A DNA stretch of 19,547 nt from Bremia lactucae. Taxonomy: Eukaryota > Oomycota > Peronosporomycetes > Peronosporales > Peronosporaceae. Position 1 is the first letter of the stretch. Each line of letters starts with the position of its first letter. The notes under the pieces are model-generated. The model was not told the DNA's origin, did no database searches, and worked only from the letters and a program-made list of their open reading frames with translations. Shown here one piece after another: positions 18,166 to 19,547 of this stretch. The stretch covers positions 4,390,839 to 4,410,385 of the forward strand of contig NC_090612.1 in the NCBI RefSeq assembly GCF_004359215.1, given 5' to 3'. A program made the translations under genes and the position numbers.

Positions 18166-18616
18166 TGTAACGGGGCACTGCGACTTGTACTGTTTCAGTA
18201 CAAGTCCACTTCACACTGCTTGAGATGTGAGTGGTGCCTCTCGTTAAGTAACGTACACTGTACGTGTAGAGGAAGACTTCTCTTAAGGCAATTTAGCTTA
18301 AGAGGGTAAAATGAAAACTGTATTAATATAGTTAAGTGCCTTTGTTAATCTATCTTTGTAAATGTTGTCTTAACTATAAACTAATACTAAACATGTAAAT
18401 GAATTCTTATCTATCTTATCTCGTAACTCTCTTTGATTACTTCTACAGCTGATTAGTCTGCGGAATAAATAGACATAATGGTCTATACCTATTTATGGAT
18501 AAGAATTCAGGAAATTACTATTTAAAGTAATTTCCTCCAAATATTATCTACCTTTTGGATAATATTAATTAACAATCTTTTATTGTTAATTTCATGTAAC
18601 GATACACCCCGTTACA
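18166..18616 (+). repeat. LTR of family A, complete (451 bp)
   Basis: TGTAACGGGGCACTGCGACT at the left and ATACACCCCGTTACA at the right make a 10-base inverted terminal pair. It contains the hairpin CTTGTACTGTTTCAGTACAAG (18184-18204), a second hairpin CCACTTCACA/TGTGAGTGG (18206-18234), and ACGTACACTGTACGT. It aligns throughout with 11068-11525. It lies 78 bases before a long plus-strand ORF, so it is the 5' LTR of an element extending beyond the window. The base run after the LTR (TCACCCC) does not begin with TGG. Confidence 0.85.
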
Positions 18617-18693
18617 TCACCCCTCCCTTAAACGACAATCACTCTGAATGTCATTAGGTGGAGTGGTCGCTAAATGACCACTTAATTTTTAAA

Positions 18694-19547
18694 ATGATTT
18701 TGATTGGTCAGATCCATCATTTTAAATTCCATCGCATGAAGGAACAATTCATGCGGGGTGAGGATAGTGTTGAACCTTCGGCTGCGGTTCGTGCAGCCGC
18801 GGGTGACGCATTGTTATCTCTTGCGGTAGACGTTCCGTCTACCGTAGTGTCTTCCACTCGCACAACACTTGGTGTTGCGAGTGCACGTGGTGATTCACCA
18901 CGTGAGTACGACCCCTCTTTAGAGGTCGATTATGAGTGCGAGTCGGACGAAATGGCCGACTCGGGGAGGATGGAACAGTCGCCTGATACCCGTCAGGCGG
19001 CTGATTATGAGCCTTCGAATGAGACGGCTCATTCCGATAGACGTGTGAACAGTCTATTTGGTTCCGACGATGAGGATGATCCCTCATCGCCCGTACGATC
19101 TTTCGTACGGTCTCCCATACGATCACCTGCACGTGTTTCTGTGCAAGGTGACGACGGTGGCGTAAGCCATCGTAAGAAAAGTCCTCGTGGTACCCCTACC
19201 TCAGCGGGTACCACTCAGGGGAGTGATGACAGTAAAATGTCTAATCTCGCCCCTGAAAAGAAGCCGTGGCTTTTGCCAGAAAGGCTCATTAATAGCTTGT
19301 CTGGAGAAACTACTCCACACAATAAATATCCTTTATTTATTGCGACAAAGCTACATGGCCTTGATCCCAGCGCGAAGAACTTTCGCGCTGAGGAAGATTT
19401 CTATCTCGATGCTTTTCTAAAGCATCGATGGTTTAGTGGCAATAATAAGCGAGATAAAGTCTCGCTTATGCAAGCTTGGAGTGCGTTCATTCGCAATGTT
19501 AAAGACATTGGACGCGAAGCTTGGCTTCAAAAACTTAACGCGAATCG
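18694..19547 (+). CDS. LTR element ORF1 (Gag-like), partial, open at window end
   Basis: The frame is open from a TAG at about 18654 to the end of the window. The first ATG is at 18694, with others in frame at 18736 and 18751, so at least 284 residues are encoded. The N-terminal half is acidic and Ser-rich (SLEVDYECESDEMAD, FGSDDEDDPSS, then a basic HRKKSPRG) and probably disordered. From about residue 186 a more ordered region begins: LAPEKKPWLLPERL, FYLDAFLKHRWFSG and KDIGREAWLQKLNA. The same order appears in the degraded minus-strand copy at 1385-2036. Its location just inside a complete LTR points to the structural protein of this retroelement. No zinc knuckle or protease is reached. Unlike every other element here, this copy has no internal stop, so it may be young or expressed. 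Confidence 0.65.
   Translation, partial: MILIGQIHHFKFHRMKEQFMRGEDSVEPSAAVRAAAGDALLSLAVDVPSTVVSSTRTTLGVASARGDSPREYDPSLEVDYECESDEMADSGRMEQSPDTRQAADYEPSNETAHSDRRVNSLFGSDDEDDPSSPVRSFVRSPIRSPARVSVQGDDGGVSHRKKSPRGTPTSAGTTQGSDDSKMSNLAPEKKPWLLPERLINSLSGETTPHNKYPLFIATKLHGLDPSAKNFRAEEDFYLDAFLKHRWFSGNNKRDKVSLMQAWSAFIRNVKDIGREAWLQKLNAN

Overview
The window looks like a piece of an oomycete nuclear genome (Phytophthora or downy-mildew type), assembled from contigs joined by a 100-N gap. The evidence is short introns of 60-102 bases with GTRNGT-like donors, gene-sized islands of near 50% GC in AT-rich spacers, a pyrimidine-rich promoter with an initiator-like TCATTTCC, and dense, nested LTR retrotransposon debris whose Gag resembles oomycete Ty3/Gypsy Gag. 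Species cannot be named from sequence alone.

Layout. 1-4025 is retrotransposon wreckage: a minus-strand Gag copy, a minus-strand RT/RNase H scrap, a coiled-coil fragment, a degraded ORF1 and three LTR pieces. 4816-6801 (minus) is a clean two-exon gene for a PX plus VPS9 protein, a likely Rab5-type guanine nucleotide exchange factor. 7044-7639 has two weak coding candidates, one Cys-rich with an in-frame TGA. 8623-11831 is a second transposon block: a 656-bp LTR with long inverted termini, the start of a plus-strand Gag, the assembly gap, a broken minus-strand Ty3/Gypsy Gag, another LTR, and a short mitochondrial-like insert between two LTR pieces. 13543-14622 (plus) encodes a PB1 protein with a WDVV motif in an acidic context and a C-terminal UBA-like segment, the layout of a selective-autophagy receptor. 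15689-16205 (minus) probably holds a small split coiled-coil gene. 16379-17516 (minus) is an intact seven-exon Vti1-type Qb-SNARE that single-frame ORF inspection does not reveal. 17832-19547 is a head-to-head LTR pair followed by a plus-strand retroelement ORF1 that runs off the window.

The three best host genes (PX-VPS9, PB1-UBA, Vti1) all belong to endosomal, vacuolar or autophagic trafficking. They sit on different strands with transposons between them, so the grouping is noted but may be chance. Two LTR families recur. Family A (about 450 bp, TGTAACGGGG...CCCCGTTACA) is seen at 2618-3128, 11068-11525, 17832-18165 (reversed) and 18166-18616. Family B (656 bp, about 78-bp inverted termini) is seen at 8685-9340, with pieces at 2050-2134, 3592-4025 (reversed) and 11713-11831. 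All calls come from reading the sequence; no searches were run.
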